From positions 1 to 53,587 of the forward strand of contig JAHEER010000018.1 in assembly GCA_024640625.1 (NCBI GenBank): a stretch of 53,587 bases of DNA, written 5' to 3'. The stretch comes from Desulfobulbaceae bacterium (GTDB lineage: Bacteria; Desulfobacterota; Desulfobulbia; Desulfobulbales; Desulfocapsaceae). Below are positions 43,031 through 52,235 of this stretch, piece by piece. The notes under the pieces were generated by a model. That model did not search any database and was not told the origin of the DNA. It saw nothing but the letters and a program-made list of their open reading frames with translations. Made by a program: the position numbers and the translations under genes. How positions within the stretch are numbered: position 1 is the stretch's first letter; every line of letters begins with the position of its first letter.

Positions 43031-44344
43031 TCAATAGACGAGGTTGGGAAGAAAGAGGACGATCTGCGGGAATATCATCAGGATGATGATGCCCGCGATG
43101 ACGGCAAGCAGGAAGGGCACAATACCTTTGAACACCGATTCGAGGGTGATGCCGGTCATCATATTCTGGGCGACGCCGTATACCACATAGACATTAATTC
43201 CCACCGGCGGCGTAATTACCCCCATCTCGGTGACCAGAACGATAATGATCCCAAACCAGAGGGGGTCGTATCCCAGATTGGTGATGATCGGGAAAAAGAT
43301 CGGGATGGTGAGCATGATGAGCCCGAGAGAATCCATGAAACAGCCGCCCAAAAAGTAGATCAGGATAATGATGGCGATGATTAAAAAGGGGGGCAGGTCG
43401 AAGGCACCAACCCAGGCGGCCAGGTCGAAGGGTATGCGAGTCACCGCCAGAAATTTTCCGAACACCACGGCGCCGGCAACCAGGAGCAGGATCATGCAGG
43501 AGGTCTGCAGGGTCTCATTGAGCGATTTGACAAAGGCCTTCCAGCTCAGTTGCCTGCGCAGGATGGAGACCAGCAGAATGGCAAGCACGCCAACTGCCGC
43601 CGATTCGGTCGGAGTAAAAAAACCGAAAAACAGTCCGGCGGTGACAAAGGCGAAGATAAACACCGTATCGGCCAGACCGGCCAGCGATTTTATCCGCTGC
43701 AGGAGAGAGAAGCGCTCACCACGGGGACCCTTCTCCGGTTTTAACAGGCAGGTGATATATATTGAGATTATAAACAGAACGGTGAGCATCAGCGCGGGAA
43801 GTATACCCGAGACGAACAGCGCCCCGATGGACTGCTCAGTCAAGATTCCATAGATGATCAGCACCACGCTGGGGGGCATGATCATGCCCAGTCCACCGCC
43901 CGAGGCCACCGATCCGGCAGCCAGTTCATTGGAGTAGTTGAACCGTTTCATCTCAGGGATACCGACGGTTGCCATGGTGGCCGCGGTCGCGGGGCTCGAA
44001 CCACAGACCGCGCCAAAGGCGGTGCAGGCGGATACCGTAGCCATGGCCAGTCCGCCCCGGGTGCTTCCCAGAAAGGTGTAAGCGGTGTTGTAGAGCCTTC
44101 TGCTGATACCGCTGTTGAAGGCCAGCTGACCCATCAGTACAAAGAGAGGAATGGTGGTCAGCTCATAGGAGGAAAAGGTGTCAAAGAAGACTCTGGGGAG
44201 CAGGTTCAGACCCGCATCGATGGAAATGAGATAGCTGAATCCTCCCAGGCCGACCAGGGTCATCACATAGGCCACCGGCATTCTGGTCACGAAAATTCCC
44301 AGCATCAAAACAATGCCGATGATGCCGACGGTTGAGGGACTCAT
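43031..44344 (-). CDS. TRAP transporter large permease (DctM type)
   Basis: A 437-residue, about twelve-helix permease that drives solute uptake with an ion gradient. Family motifs are GRMPVAYVM-type N-terminal (FVTRMPVAYVMTLVG), SACTAFGAVCGSSPATAATM and GSVASGGGLGMIMPPSVVLI, with TPTESAAVGV in the second half and EMGVITPPVGINVYVV near the end. The frame is open much further upstream, but ATG 44344 (MSPSTVGIIG) overlaps the small-permease stop (ATGA), showing translational coupling. It is last in the operon P-Q-M on the minus strand. Confidence 0.95.
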   Translation of the reverse strand: MSPSTVGIIGIVLMLGIFVTRMPVAYVMTLVGLGGFSYLISIDAGLNLLPRVFFDTFSSYELTTIPLFVLMGQLAFNSGISRRLYNTAYTFLGSTRGGLAMATVSACTAFGAVCGSSPATAATMATVGIPEMKRFNYSNELAAGSVASGGGLGMIMPPSVVLIIYGILTEQSIGALFVSGILPALMLTVLFIISIYITCLLKPEKGPRGERFSLLQRIKSLAGLADTVFIFAFVTAGLFFGFFTPTESAAVGVLAILLVSILRRQLSWKAFVKSLNETLQTSCMILLLVAGAVVFGKFLAVTRIPFDLAAWVGAFDLPPFLIIAIIILIYFLGGCFMDSLGLIMLTIPIFFPIITNLGYDPLWFGIIIVLVTEMGVITPPVGINVYVVYGVAQNMMTGITLESVFKGIVPFLLAVIAGIIILMIFPQIVLFLPNLVY

Positions 44345-44832
44345 TTCTTTTTGTCGTCTCCCTGCAGCGACAGCAGGATATCCTGGAGCATGCAGAAGGC
44401 GATTATGAACAGGCAGAAGGAGAGGACGTAGACAAACCAGTACATGGGCAGTTCGAGATTCATGGACAGGGCACCGGAATTCTGGGTGTCCAGCCCATAG
44501 CCACACATCTGCCAACCCAGTACCAGGAAGATAAAGAAGGAGACGAGGTCGGTGCACAACTTTATCCGCTTCCGGTTTTTGGAGGTCAGCATCCTGAAAA
44601 AGAATTCCACCCCTACATGGGCATTTTTTCTGTGGGCATAGGGCAGGGCGAGACCGATGGTCATGATGGCGAAGATGGAGACGATCTCTTCAGAACCGAA
44701 GATCGGCCTGTTGATCGTCGAACGCAGGATGACGTCGGTACAGGTAATTACGGCCATGCCGAGCAGACATACCGAGGCCAGTGCTCTCATCAAGCGCTGC
44801 GATTTATCCAGTATCGACCATAAGGACATCAT
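44341..44832 (-). CDS. TRAP transporter small permease (DctQ type)
   Basis: A 163-residue four-helix membrane protein. Helices 1 and 2 flank the conserved TDVILRSTINRPIFGSEEIV; helices 3 and 4 follow RKIKLCTDL-like segments and end in a Lys-rich tail. It partners the large permease with a 4-base overlap. Two Met codons stand at the start (44832 and 44829); the Shine-Dalgarno is weak. Confidence 0.9.
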   Translation of the reverse strand: MMSLWSILDKSQRLMRALASVCLLGMAVITCTDVILRSTINRPIFGSEEIVSIFAIMTIGLALPYAHRKNAHVGVEFFFRMLTSKNRKRIKLCTDLVSFFIFLVLGWQMCGYGLDTQNSGALSMNLELPMYWFVYVLSFCLFIIAFCMLQDILLSLQGDDKKK

Positions 44833-44878
44833 TTTGCTTCATCTATGGAATATGAATGATTATCCGAAAAAGCGGGGT

Positions 44879-44923
44879 CCAGGCCGGCATTCGGGCACAT
44901 GATTGACAATGCGGCCGGCCTGG
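44879..44923 (-). repeat. Intercistronic hairpin after the TRAP binding-protein gene
   Basis: Arms CCAGGCCGG / CCGGCCTGG (perfect 9 bp), extended by CATT / AATG with a 3-base bulge, in the gap between dctP and dctQ. No strong T run, so probably mRNA protection. Confidence 0.65.
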
Positions 44924-44953
44924 ATCGTTGGCAGTATTCCGGGCGGGCGCGGG

Positions 44954-45964
44954 CTAGTTGAGCTTGCCGCTGATAAATTCGATGATTTCTTTGCCGTCGT
45001 ATCCTTTCTTGTCGAGATCGGCGGAGTATTCTTCGATGGCGGGCTGCACGGCTTTTTGCCATCTTTGGGTTTCATCCGGGGTAAGGGTAACTATCGTACC
45101 CTTTTCTCCAAAAAGATCCCTGCCCTCGGTGTCGCTGGAGTCCCAGGCCTCGCCATGCTTTACCGACCACTCTTTATTTATTTCTTTGATGGTCTCCTGC
45201 ACGTCAGCAGGCAGCGACTGCCATTTGGCTTTGTTCATGGCCACGAAAAAAGTGGTGGTGTAGGCCACGGAGTTTTCATCGACCGCATACTCCAGGACTT
45301 CGGCGAGTTTCCAGCCCTTGTTTGACTCCATTGGGTGGGCACAACCGTCGACCACGCCTTTCTGCAGACTCTGATAGGCGTCGGGCATGCCCATGCTCAC
45401 CGGGGTGGCGCCGAGCGCCTTGGCCAGTACGGCGCTCATTCCCGTCGAGCGGATCTTGAGACCCTTGAGATCCTCGAGGCTCTTTACTTCCTTGTCCCTG
45501 GTGTGAATAAGTCCGGGACCGTGGGCGTGCAGGTACATGATCTGGGTGGTGTCGAATTCCTTGGGTGCGAATTGCTGCAAGACCCCGTTGGCAATGGCCG
45601 TGGCTTGCACTCCGTCGGCGTACCCCAGGGGCAGGTCGACCGTTCCCAGTACGGGAAATCGGCCCCGAGAATAGGCCAGCACCGACATGCCGATATCGGC
45701 GATACCCTGTTCGACGCTATCGTAGGTCTGCGGAGCTTTGGTCAGTGTTCCGCCGGGATAGTAGTTGATTTTGACCATCCCGTTGGTGCGCTTTTCAACC
45801 TCCCTGCACCAGGCTTCGGCGAGTTTCGACTGGATGTGAAACGGTGGGAAAAAGTTGGCATAGGTCAGCTCAATGGTCTGGGCCGAAGAAGGTCCTGGCG
45901 TTCCAAGGAAACAAAGCGCTGCCACGGCGATACCGGCGATAATCGATAGAGGACGTTTGTTCAT
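44954..45964 (-). CDS. TRAP transporter substrate-binding protein (DctP type)
   Basis: A 336-residue periplasmic binding protein. A signal peptide (SIIAGIAVAALCFLGTPG, cut after SAQ about residue 29) is followed by IELTYANFFPPFHIQSKLAE. The DctP features are RTNGMVKINYYPGGTL, LKGLKIRSTGMSAVLAKALG (the carboxylate-binding Arg) and GVVDGCAHPMESNKGWK. The ligand is unknown, likely a carboxylate or sugar acid. The frame is open to 46054, but ATG 45964 (MNKRPLS) with GGGAGTATCAG is the start. First gene of the three-gene TRAP operon. Confidence 0.94.
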   Translation of the reverse strand: MNKRPLSIIAGIAVAALCFLGTPGPSSAQTIELTYANFFPPFHIQSKLAEAWCREVEKRTNGMVKINYYPGGTLTKAPQTYDSVEQGIADIGMSVLAYSRGRFPVLGTVDLPLGYADGVQATAIANGVLQQFAPKEFDTTQIMYLHAHGPGLIHTRDKEVKSLEDLKGLKIRSTGMSAVLAKALGATPVSMGMPDAYQSLQKGVVDGCAHPMESNKGWKLAEVLEYAVDENSVAYTTTFFVAMNKAKWQSLPADVQETIKEINKEWSVKHGEAWDSSDTEGRDLFGEKGTIVTLTPDETQRWQKAVQPAIEEYSADLDKKGYDGKEIIEFISGKLN

Positions 45965-46280
45965 CTGATACTCCCTGTTGATTGCTGGTGGATGTGTTTT
46001 TGCTACCTTCGGGAATCTGGTAAATTTAATTTTATTGCACGAAGTCAATGACATATAGATAGAACCTTGTCAAGTGACTTTGGCCGGGAGGGCCATTTTC
46101 TTCACTTGTGTGAGCGTCAGGTGAAGGCCTATCATCGACCGTGGGCACGACCGAGTCCGACGGCTGCGCTGCTCACGGGAATGGATATTTTGCTTGAACC
46201 TGCCCAGCACCGCTGGTTAAATGAGCTTCCAGGGCGAGCGGCAGATACCGCTCTCATATGGCAACCAAATTGGCAGGGAG
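45965..46280. other. Divergent region between TRAP operon and EmrB-like gene
   Basis: About 315 bases without a credible gene, serving two divergent genes. No copy of either GntR operator and no clear hairpin were seen. Confidence 0.4.
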
Positions 46281-47702
46281 ATGGACAACAAGCCCCCCCA
46301 AGATCAGCGGGACCAATCCCGTGCACTCGAGAGATCGGCCTTGATTGTCGCCACCCTGACTTCCTTCATGGGGCCGTTCATGATGTCGTCGGTCAATGTC
46401 GCGTTGCCTAAAATTCAGACAGAACTCCAGATGGATGCGGTGCAGCTCAGCTGGATCGCCACCGCCTACCTCCTGGCGGTGGCCGTGGGACTGGTGCCGG
46501 CCGGGAAAATCGCCGATATCCACGGACGCAAAAAAATATTCGCCCTGGGACTGGCGGTTTACACGGTGGGTTCGTTCAGCGCCGCGTTCGTCGATTCAGC
46601 TGCCATGCTGGTCGGCTTCAGGGTTGTCCAGGGGCTGGGTGCCTCGATGTTCGTCACCACCGGGATGGCGATTCTCACTTCAATTTTTCCCCCGAACCGG
46701 CGCGGCAGAGCCATCGGGCTCTATGCCTCCGCCGTCTATGTCGGTCTCTCGACCGGGCCGTTCCTGGGCGGCCTGATGACCCACTACCTGGGCTGGCGCT
46801 CCATTTTCATGCTCATGCTGCCGTTCGGGCTCTTCTCCCTGCTCATCACCTTTCACTATCTCAAAGGGGAGTGGCGTGGCGAACCGGATCAGAAGCTCGA
46901 TATCGGGGGGTGTCTGCTCTATGGCTGCTCAATCCTGGCGCTGGTATATGGTGCCACGAGGCTGCCTGAACAGCTGGGTGTGGTGTTGCTGCTCGCAGGT
47001 GCTGTCCTGCTGGTTGTCTTTTTTCGCTATCAGCTCAGGGCCCGTTTCCCGGTGTTTGACGTCATCCTGTTCACCGTCAACAAACCCTTTACCTTCTCCA
47101 GCATGGCGGCGCTGCTCAACTATTCCACCACCTTCTCGGTGACCTTCCTGATGAGTCTGTACCTCCAGTATATCAAAGGGCTGGAGCCTCAGACCGCAGG
47201 CACGGTCCTGATGGTGCAACCGGTGATGATGGCGATCCTCTCACCCATCACGGGCAAACTGGCCGACCGCATCGAGCCCCGGCTGCTGGCGACGACGGGA
47301 ATGACCTGTACGGTGATCGGTGTCTTACTATTCTCGCAGATAGACCAGGGGACCAGCATCTATCTGATCATTGCCAATCTTTTCTTCATGGGAACCGGGT
47401 TTGCCCTGTTCAGTTCACCCAATATGATCGCCATAATGGGAACGGTGCAGCCGAGATACTACGGGCTCGCCTCGGGGACGGTTTCAACCATGCGGCTGCT
47501 GGGGCAAATGGCAAGTATGGCGATTGCCACGGTGGTGCTTGCCCTGATTGTCGGGCGCGAGGTGATCACGCCCGACAAGTATGATCTTTTCCTGCGCAGT
47601 ACCCGTATCGTCTTTACTATTTCTGCCGTATTGTGCACCACCGGTATCTACTTCTCCTGGTTCAGAGGCTCGGTGCTGCGGTCGGATAATAGCTCCTCCT
47701 AA
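46281..47702 (+). CDS. MFS multidrug efflux transporter (DHA2/EmrB type)
   Basis: A 473-residue, fourteen-helix drug:H+ antiporter-2 family protein. The N-terminal helix TLTSFMGPFMMSSVNVALPK and QLSWIATAYLLAVAVGLVPA are diagnostic, motif A is GKIADIHGRKKIFALG, and motif C-like GLSTGPFLGGLMTHYLGWRS follows. Export of toxic compounds is likely; no EmrA-like fusion protein is adjacent. The frame opens at 46221; ATG 46281 is favoured by the family's N-terminus, though its Shine-Dalgarno spacing is poor. Confidence 0.88.
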   Translation: MDNKPPQDQRDQSRALERSALIVATLTSFMGPFMMSSVNVALPKIQTELQMDAVQLSWIATAYLLAVAVGLVPAGKIADIHGRKKIFALGLAVYTVGSFSAAFVDSAAMLVGFRVVQGLGASMFVTTGMAILTSIFPPNRRGRAIGLYASAVYVGLSTGPFLGGLMTHYLGWRSIFMLMLPFGLFSLLITFHYLKGEWRGEPDQKLDIGGCLLYGCSILALVYGATRLPEQLGVVLLLAGAVLLVVFFRYQLRARFPVFDVILFTVNKPFTFSSMAALLNYSTTFSVTFLMSLYLQYIKGLEPQTAGTVLMVQPVMMAILSPITGKLADRIEPRLLATTGMTCTVIGVLLFSQIDQGTSIYLIIANLFFMGTGFALFSSPNMIAIMGTVQPRYYGLASGTVSTMRLLGQMASMAIATVVLALIVGREVITPDKYDLFLRSTRIVFTISAVLCTTGIYFSWFRGSVLRSDNSSS

Positions 47703-47726
47703 CAGACGATTGCCGGGTCTGCTGCC

Positions 47727-47918
47727 TCATTCTACCTCAATACATTCGGCAGGGCAGGAAGCGATTGCCTCCTCAATGCAGTCATCATTTGGGTCTGCCC
47801 CATCAATGACGAATGCCTTTTCGGTGTCTTCGTTAAAGCCAAACACCGATGGACAGAGTTCCACGCATGATTCGCAACTGATACATTCTTCCTCGTCAAT
47901 AATTACCTGTGCTGCCAT
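47727..47918 (-). CDS. Ferredoxin, one [4Fe-4S] cluster, with extra cysteine
   Basis: A 63-residue ferredoxin of the Desulfovibrio type. The cluster ligands are in CISCESC and the distant CP of SCPAECI. There is an extra Cys in VELCP where D. africanus-like proteins have Ala or Asp, and another in NDDCIEE. The acidic body and C-terminal IEVE fit an anaerobic electron carrier. AGGAGGTTATC precedes the ATG. The following cupin gene is 49 bases upstream on the same strand. Confidence 0.93.
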   Translation of the reverse strand: MAAQVIIDEEECISCESCVELCPSVFGFNEDTEKAFVIDGADPNDDCIEEAIASCPAECIEVE

Positions 47919-47967
47919 GATAACCTCCTGTTATGGTTGTTAAGGTGGACTGTCTATGAACAACCCA

Positions 47968-48288
47968 CTAAATTGGTGGTGCAATGGTCACCACAATTCT
48001 CATTTTCGTCGCTGCCCGGACCCCATGGGGCTCCCTTATCTGGGAGCGGAGAATGTCGCCTTTCCGGGCCTGGATTTCAACCTCGTGTGCACCGAGAAAA
48101 AAACCATCCCCTTCAAGTACCAGAATTGACAGCTCCCCGTCAAGGTCATGGGAGTGAATCGGAAAAGTTACCCCGGCGTCGAGATTGAAGTTGATGATCT
48201 TGAAATAAGGGGAATCTTCGACCAGGAAGAAGCGCTTCATCTGGCCGGGCGTGAACTCGTTGGTTTCGTCCAGTTTTATTACCTGCAT
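47968..48288 (-). CDS. Cupin-domain protein
   Basis: A 106-residue single cupin barrel. The metal motif 1 region is FPIHSHDLDGELSILVLEGDG (G-x5-H-x-H-like) and motif 2 is GDILRSQIREPHGVRAATK with its His. Such small cupins are binding proteins, regulators or isomerases; function unknown. The frame is open to 48420, but ATG 48288 (MQVIKLDETNEF) has AGGAGGCTTT before it. It is likely cotranscribed with the ferredoxin. Confidence 0.84.
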   Translation of the reverse strand: MQVIKLDETNEFTPGQMKRFFLVEDSPYFKIINFNLDAGVTFPIHSHDLDGELSILVLEGDGFFLGAHEVEIQARKGDILRSQIREPHGVRAATKMRIVVTIAPPI

Positions 48289-48519
48289 AAAGCCTCCTGC
48301 TGTGATAAGCCGCTGGTAGTGCGCCAGTGGACTCGTTGGTCGCGGTTGATCAGTCGATCGTCCCGCTTTCATGATTCCATTAAACAGGATTATCCGGACT
48401 CGTTCCTTGATATAGATCAAAAAGCGATAGATCTACAGGAAAAAATGTCACGACGGAAAATAATTTTTTAGGGAGAAAAAGATCAGAATCAGGTGAGGTT
48501 CCGGGGGAGGCGGTATCCA

Positions 48520-48930
48520 TCAGTCCCGGTCTTTGATCGGCTTGTTCTTGCGGTAGACCATACCGCTGAAGGTGGCGATTATCCTGCCCCCCTCGTCGCT
48601 GATGGTCACTTCATAGGCACCCAGTTTCCTGGGTTTGTCGACCTCGGTGGCGACGGCATAGAGGACACCTGTCTGCACCGCCTGCAGATAGGTGATATGG
48701 GCGTTGATTGCCAGAGCCACCTGACCATGGCTGTTGGAGGCAACTGCAAAGGCCAGATCGGCAAGGGTGAACAGGGCACCGCCGTGTACCACATCAACCG
48801 AATTGAGATGCTTGTCCTCGATCTGCATGCGGGCCTTGCAGTATCCTTTTGACGTCTCCACAATCTCGATACCCGAGAGTTGGGCGTAGCGGTCACGGGC
48901 AAACACCCGACGGGCGGTTTCGGTATCCAT
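48520..48930 (-). CDS. Hotdog-fold acyl-CoA thioesterase (PaaI-like)
   Basis: A 136-residue PaaI/YdiI-type thioesterase. The catalytic/structural block is VVHGGALFTLADLAFAVASNS, with HGG and the Asp/Asn of the family; LAINAHITYLQAVQTGVL follows. It would hydrolyse aryl- or acyl-CoA to free CoA. No phenylacetate genes are near. Solitary on the minus strand. Confidence 0.88.
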   Translation of the reverse strand: MDTETARRVFARDRYAQLSGIEIVETSKGYCKARMQIEDKHLNSVDVVHGGALFTLADLAFAVASNSHGQVALAINAHITYLQAVQTGVLYAVATEVDKPRKLGAYEVTISDEGGRIIATFSGMVYRKNKPIKDRD

Positions 48931-49119
48931 GGGAACTGTTATCAGCAGATTATCTGAATGTTGTTTTACTGATTTATTTGGCCGATAGTCTTAAAACAGC
49001 AAAGCATAAACCCAATTGACGCCAGACAGCAGCGGTGTTCTCGGGGGTTCACACTACACCAACAACTTTTTCCTTCGCAATTATAAAAATGTTCATTATT
49101 TTCAGGTTTTTACAATGTG

Positions 49120-49878
49120 TTAAATGAGAGTGCCAAGCATTTCGATGGAAAGAATACCCTCGTACCCCTTTACCTCAGGTCCGGCGACGATGCTTCCCCG
49201 CTCTCCACGCTCATCTCCCAGGCAGGTGACCACCAGTTTAGCCTTGTCGAACTCTTCGTCTTTGGTATAGAGGCTGGTGGTGACCAGCACACCGATACCT
49301 GCTGAATCACCCGCCAGCATACCGTTTCTCGAGTCCTCAACGACGATGCACCTGGAGGGATCTTTGCCGGTTTTTTCAAGGGCCAGCAGGTAAATATCCG
49401 GAGCGGGTTTTTTTCTTGCAACGATATCACCGGCCAGGATATGGCTGAACTGGATATCGGGCAACGAGTGGGAGGCAACGGCCTCGGCGGCCTTCTTGTT
49501 GGCGGTCGTACAGATGCAGATTGGCACAGCACGGTCGCTGGCCTCTTGCATAAGGCGATGAATCCCCGGCCTGAGCTGCAAACTGCCGCTTTCGATGAGA
49601 TCCACGAAAATTTCCGTTTTTCGCTTGTGCAGCTTGATAATCAATTCATCAACTGCCGATGGATCCACGTCTCTGCCGAACCCTCTGGTCTGGAGGTGAT
49701 GTCTCATCCGTTCCTTTCCTCCGGAAATCTTGAGCAGTTCACCATAATAATCCACTTCCCAGCGAACGGGGAACCCGAACTCTTTGAAGGCGGCGTTAAA
49801 AGCAACGCGGTGTCCGTCTTTCTCGGTGTCGATGATGACTCCATCCATATCGAAAAAAAGTGCCTCTGGCAGTTTCAT
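49120..49878 (-). CDS. HAD-superfamily phosphatase (CbbY/Gph-like), end of a sugar operon
   Basis: A 252-residue HAD hydrolase with C1 cap. Motif I is FFDMDGVIIDTEK (the nucleophile Asp and acid/base Asp), motif II CICTTANKK, motif III Lys in ARKKPAPDIYL and motif IV VVEDSRNGMLAG. It resembles CbbY/phosphoglycolate-type phosphatases that remove phosphate from sugar phosphates. GAGAGGAACC precedes the ATG. It is the last gene of a four-gene operon, 56 bases after the FGGY kinase. Confidence 0.9.
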   Translation of the reverse strand: MKLPEALFFDMDGVIIDTEKDGHRVAFNAAFKEFGFPVRWEVDYYGELLKISGGKERMRHHLQTRGFGRDVDPSAVDELIIKLHKRKTEIFVDLIESGSLQLRPGIHRLMQEASDRAVPICICTTANKKAAEAVASHSLPDIQFSHILAGDIVARKKPAPDIYLLALEKTGKDPSRCIVVEDSRNGMLAGDSAGIGVLVTTSLYTKDEEFDKAKLVVTCLGDERGERGSIVAGPEVKGYEGILSIEMLGTLI

Positions 49879-49934
49879 GATAGGTTCCTCTCAATTAATT
49901 TCATCTATCTTGTAGCAAGAGCGCTTCATTTAGG

Positions 49935-51263
49935 TTAGCAGAACTTAGCCACGGTTTCAAAGGCCAGCCTGGCCGCGCCCGTCAGGGTGGTCTCGCCCAG
50001 CATCTGCACATCGTAACCTATTAATTTCTCCTGTTTGAAAGCGGTGTAGCTGTCTGTGGCTCCACCTCCCACATGCTTGATAGTGGTGCTCAATATAACG
50101 TGGTTTTTCCAGACGTCGAGTTCCTCGAACTGGAAGGAGACAATACCGTCCAACAGGGCCAGAAGCATCTCTTCCCTGGTCGAGTCAAGTGTCAAATTAG
50201 CAAAAGAACCGGTCGCCTCTCCGACCTGATGCCTGTTGCCTGAAAGAAAGGGGAGGAAGGAAGCCCTGAGGGGTGGCCGATTTTCCAGGACTTCCTGCAG
50301 ATAACTGGAGTAGAACGCGTCTTTTGTGAGCTCTCTGCAGAAATTTTGCCTGAACCACTCCAGGGATCCCCCCCCAGCTCCCACAGTCCGCATTGCCAGC
50401 CATTTACCAGGGTAGGCATGGGTCCTGAGCAGGTGCCGCTCTGACACCAGCGGTTTCTCGAGACACAGAACAAGGATATCAACCGTGCCCGAGGTGTTTA
50501 ACAGATCGCCTTCGGCGGTGACCTCGGCCCCCACACAGGCACAGGTGGTATCGTTGGCCCCGGTGACCACCGGCACACCAGAGGCGATGCCCAGCTCGGC
50601 TGCTGTTGAACCGAGAAGTTCACCGGCGATGGTGTTGGAATGCTGAATGGTCGGCAACTTTTCAGGGTCGATACCCAGTGGTCCGTAAAGGCGCTCGTCC
50701 CAATCTGAATATCCCACTGTATCATAGAGCCCGGTGAAGGAAGCATTGGAGGGATCGATGAGAAAATTCCCGGTGAGCCGACTCAGCACCAGGGTTGCCA
50801 CATGGCCGAAACAGAGATCTTTTCGGCGGTACATCTCTGGGGCATGGTTCTTTAACCACAGCAGACTGGTCAGACTGATGCCACCGGGAACCGGCAGGTT
50901 CCCGGAAATATTGAGAAAAGCTTCCCGGCCCACGGTTTCAAGAGCCCATTGGGCCTCTTTGCCGCTTCTCCTGTCAAGGTGCAGAATAACCGGATGCAAG
51001 GGCCGGCCTGACCCGTCAAGCGGTACCAAGGACGGGCACAGTGTGGAGAATACCACCGCTCCGACCCGGTCGCGCTGTGTGAGTCCATGACAGGCTTGAA
51101 CGAGGGCAGACCATATTCTCTCGCCATCCATTTCTGCGTGACATCCATGGCTGACCCGAATCGAGAGGGGTACCTGCTGCCGCTCGAGAATAGTGAGCCG
51201 ATCGTCGAGAATACCCGCTTTCAGAGACTGGGTCCCGATATCAATCGCCAGGATTGCATCCAT
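49935..51263 (-). CDS. FGGY-family carbohydrate kinase (xylulokinase-like)
   Basis: A 442-residue FGGY kinase. The N-terminal ATPase motif is AIDIGTQSLKAGILDD. The catalytic Asp is in VVTGANDTTCACVGAEV, and LLNTSGTVDIL and HVGGGATDSYTAFKQEKLIG are the second-domain phosphate and adenosine motifs. It is only distantly like the kinase at 12261. The substrate may be a pentulose or sugar acid. It has no strong Shine-Dalgarno and starts 38 bases after the DapA-family gene. Confidence 0.88.
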   Translation of the reverse strand: MDAILAIDIGTQSLKAGILDDRLTILERQQVPLSIRVSHGCHAEMDGERIWSALVQACHGLTQRDRVGAVVFSTLCPSLVPLDGSGRPLHPVILHLDRRSGKEAQWALETVGREAFLNISGNLPVPGGISLTSLLWLKNHAPEMYRRKDLCFGHVATLVLSRLTGNFLIDPSNASFTGLYDTVGYSDWDERLYGPLGIDPEKLPTIQHSNTIAGELLGSTAAELGIASGVPVVTGANDTTCACVGAEVTAEGDLLNTSGTVDILVLCLEKPLVSERHLLRTHAYPGKWLAMRTVGAGGGSLEWFRQNFCRELTKDAFYSSYLQEVLENRPPLRASFLPFLSGNRHQVGEATGSFANLTLDSTREEMLLALLDGIVSFQFEELDVWKNHVILSTTIKHVGGGATDSYTAFKQEKLIGYDVQMLGETTLTGAARLAFETVAKFC

Positions 51264-51301
51264 GTCGTTTCTGTGCTGACGGAGATTTCTATTTAGTCAG
51301 C

Positions 51302-52195
51302 CTACATATAGGAGCTGAGATCAGTTGCCTCAATCGCCTGCCTGATCGAGTCCTTGTCCGAGTCGCTCAGAGGCAGAAGCGGCAGACGTGGATCACCGCC
51401 ATGAAATCCAGCCACCTCGCTTGCATACTTTACACCGGCTACGCCGTAGCTGCCAGATACGGCAGCGTTGAGCCTGCCGAGGACCAGGTGGAGTTCCCGC
51501 GCCCCTGCCAAATCATCGGTCAGGCAGCGTTCGTACAAGGTGGCACAGACATCCGGAAAAACGTTGGCAAGCGAGACGATGCCGCCGGTAGCGCCCATCA
51601 TCATGGCAGGAAACAGGGTGTTGGCCGTACCTGAAAAGACATCGAAATCGAGCTCGGCGGTGGCTTGGAGATAACTGCCGATCATGCCCGGCGAGGTGTC
51701 TTTGACGCCAACGATATTGCCGTGAGAGGCGATGGCTTTGAGCGTTGAGGTGGAAATGGTCATGCCGGTGAAGCCCGGTGCGTTGTAGCAGGCTATCGGA
51801 ATCGGAGAGCCATCGGCAACGTCCAGGTAATACCTGGTCATCGCCTCGTCGGTCAATTTCTTTTTGAAATAGCAGGGGGTCAGGACCGAGGCGTAGTCAG
51901 CGCCCAGATCCGCCACTTTTTTGCATTGCTCGATGGTAAGTTTGGTCGATTCAGCATTGGCGCCGGCCAGCACTTTTTGCCGGGGAGCCTTGTTGGCCAC
52001 AATTGTGCCCAGCACCTTGTCTTTTTCCTGATCGGACAGACTGACGCACTCTCCATTGCTGCCGATGGCAAGATAGCCGGTGAGCTTGGAGGCTGCATAT
52101 TTTTGGACATTAGTTGCCAGCTGATCATAGGCAACTTCTTCGTTTTTAAACGGGGTTCCAATCGGTGCATAGACCCCTTCAAGCACTGGTGACAT
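51302..52195 (-). CDS. DapA-family (dihydrodipicolinate synthase/4-hydroxy-2-oxoglutarate aldolase-like) lyase
   Basis: A 297-residue class I aldolase. The substrate-binding motif is GYLAIGSNGECVSLS (variant of GTTGE), the catalytic Tyr is in IACYNAPGFTGM and the Schiff-base Lys in IVGVKDTSPGM. GSYGVAGVKYASEVAG near the end fits the HOGA-like branch. CGGAGTAAATC precedes the ATG. Within the operon it would cleave a 2-oxo sugar acid made by the upstream dehydrogenase. It differs in sequence from the DapA-family gene at 36254. Confidence 0.88.
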   Translation of the reverse strand: MSPVLEGVYAPIGTPFKNEEVAYDQLATNVQKYAASKLTGYLAIGSNGECVSLSDQEKDKVLGTIVANKAPRQKVLAGANAESTKLTIEQCKKVADLGADYASVLTPCYFKKKLTDEAMTRYYLDVADGSPIPIACYNAPGFTGMTISTSTLKAIASHGNIVGVKDTSPGMIGSYLQATAELDFDVFSGTANTLFPAMMMGATGGIVSLANVFPDVCATLYERCLTDDLAGARELHLVLGRLNAAVSGSYGVAGVKYASEVAGFHGGDPRLPLLPLSDSDKDSIRQAIEATDLSSYM

Positions 52196-52235
52196 GATTT
52201 ACTCCGGGTTTTTTTTAGTGGTTTTATTCATAGCA

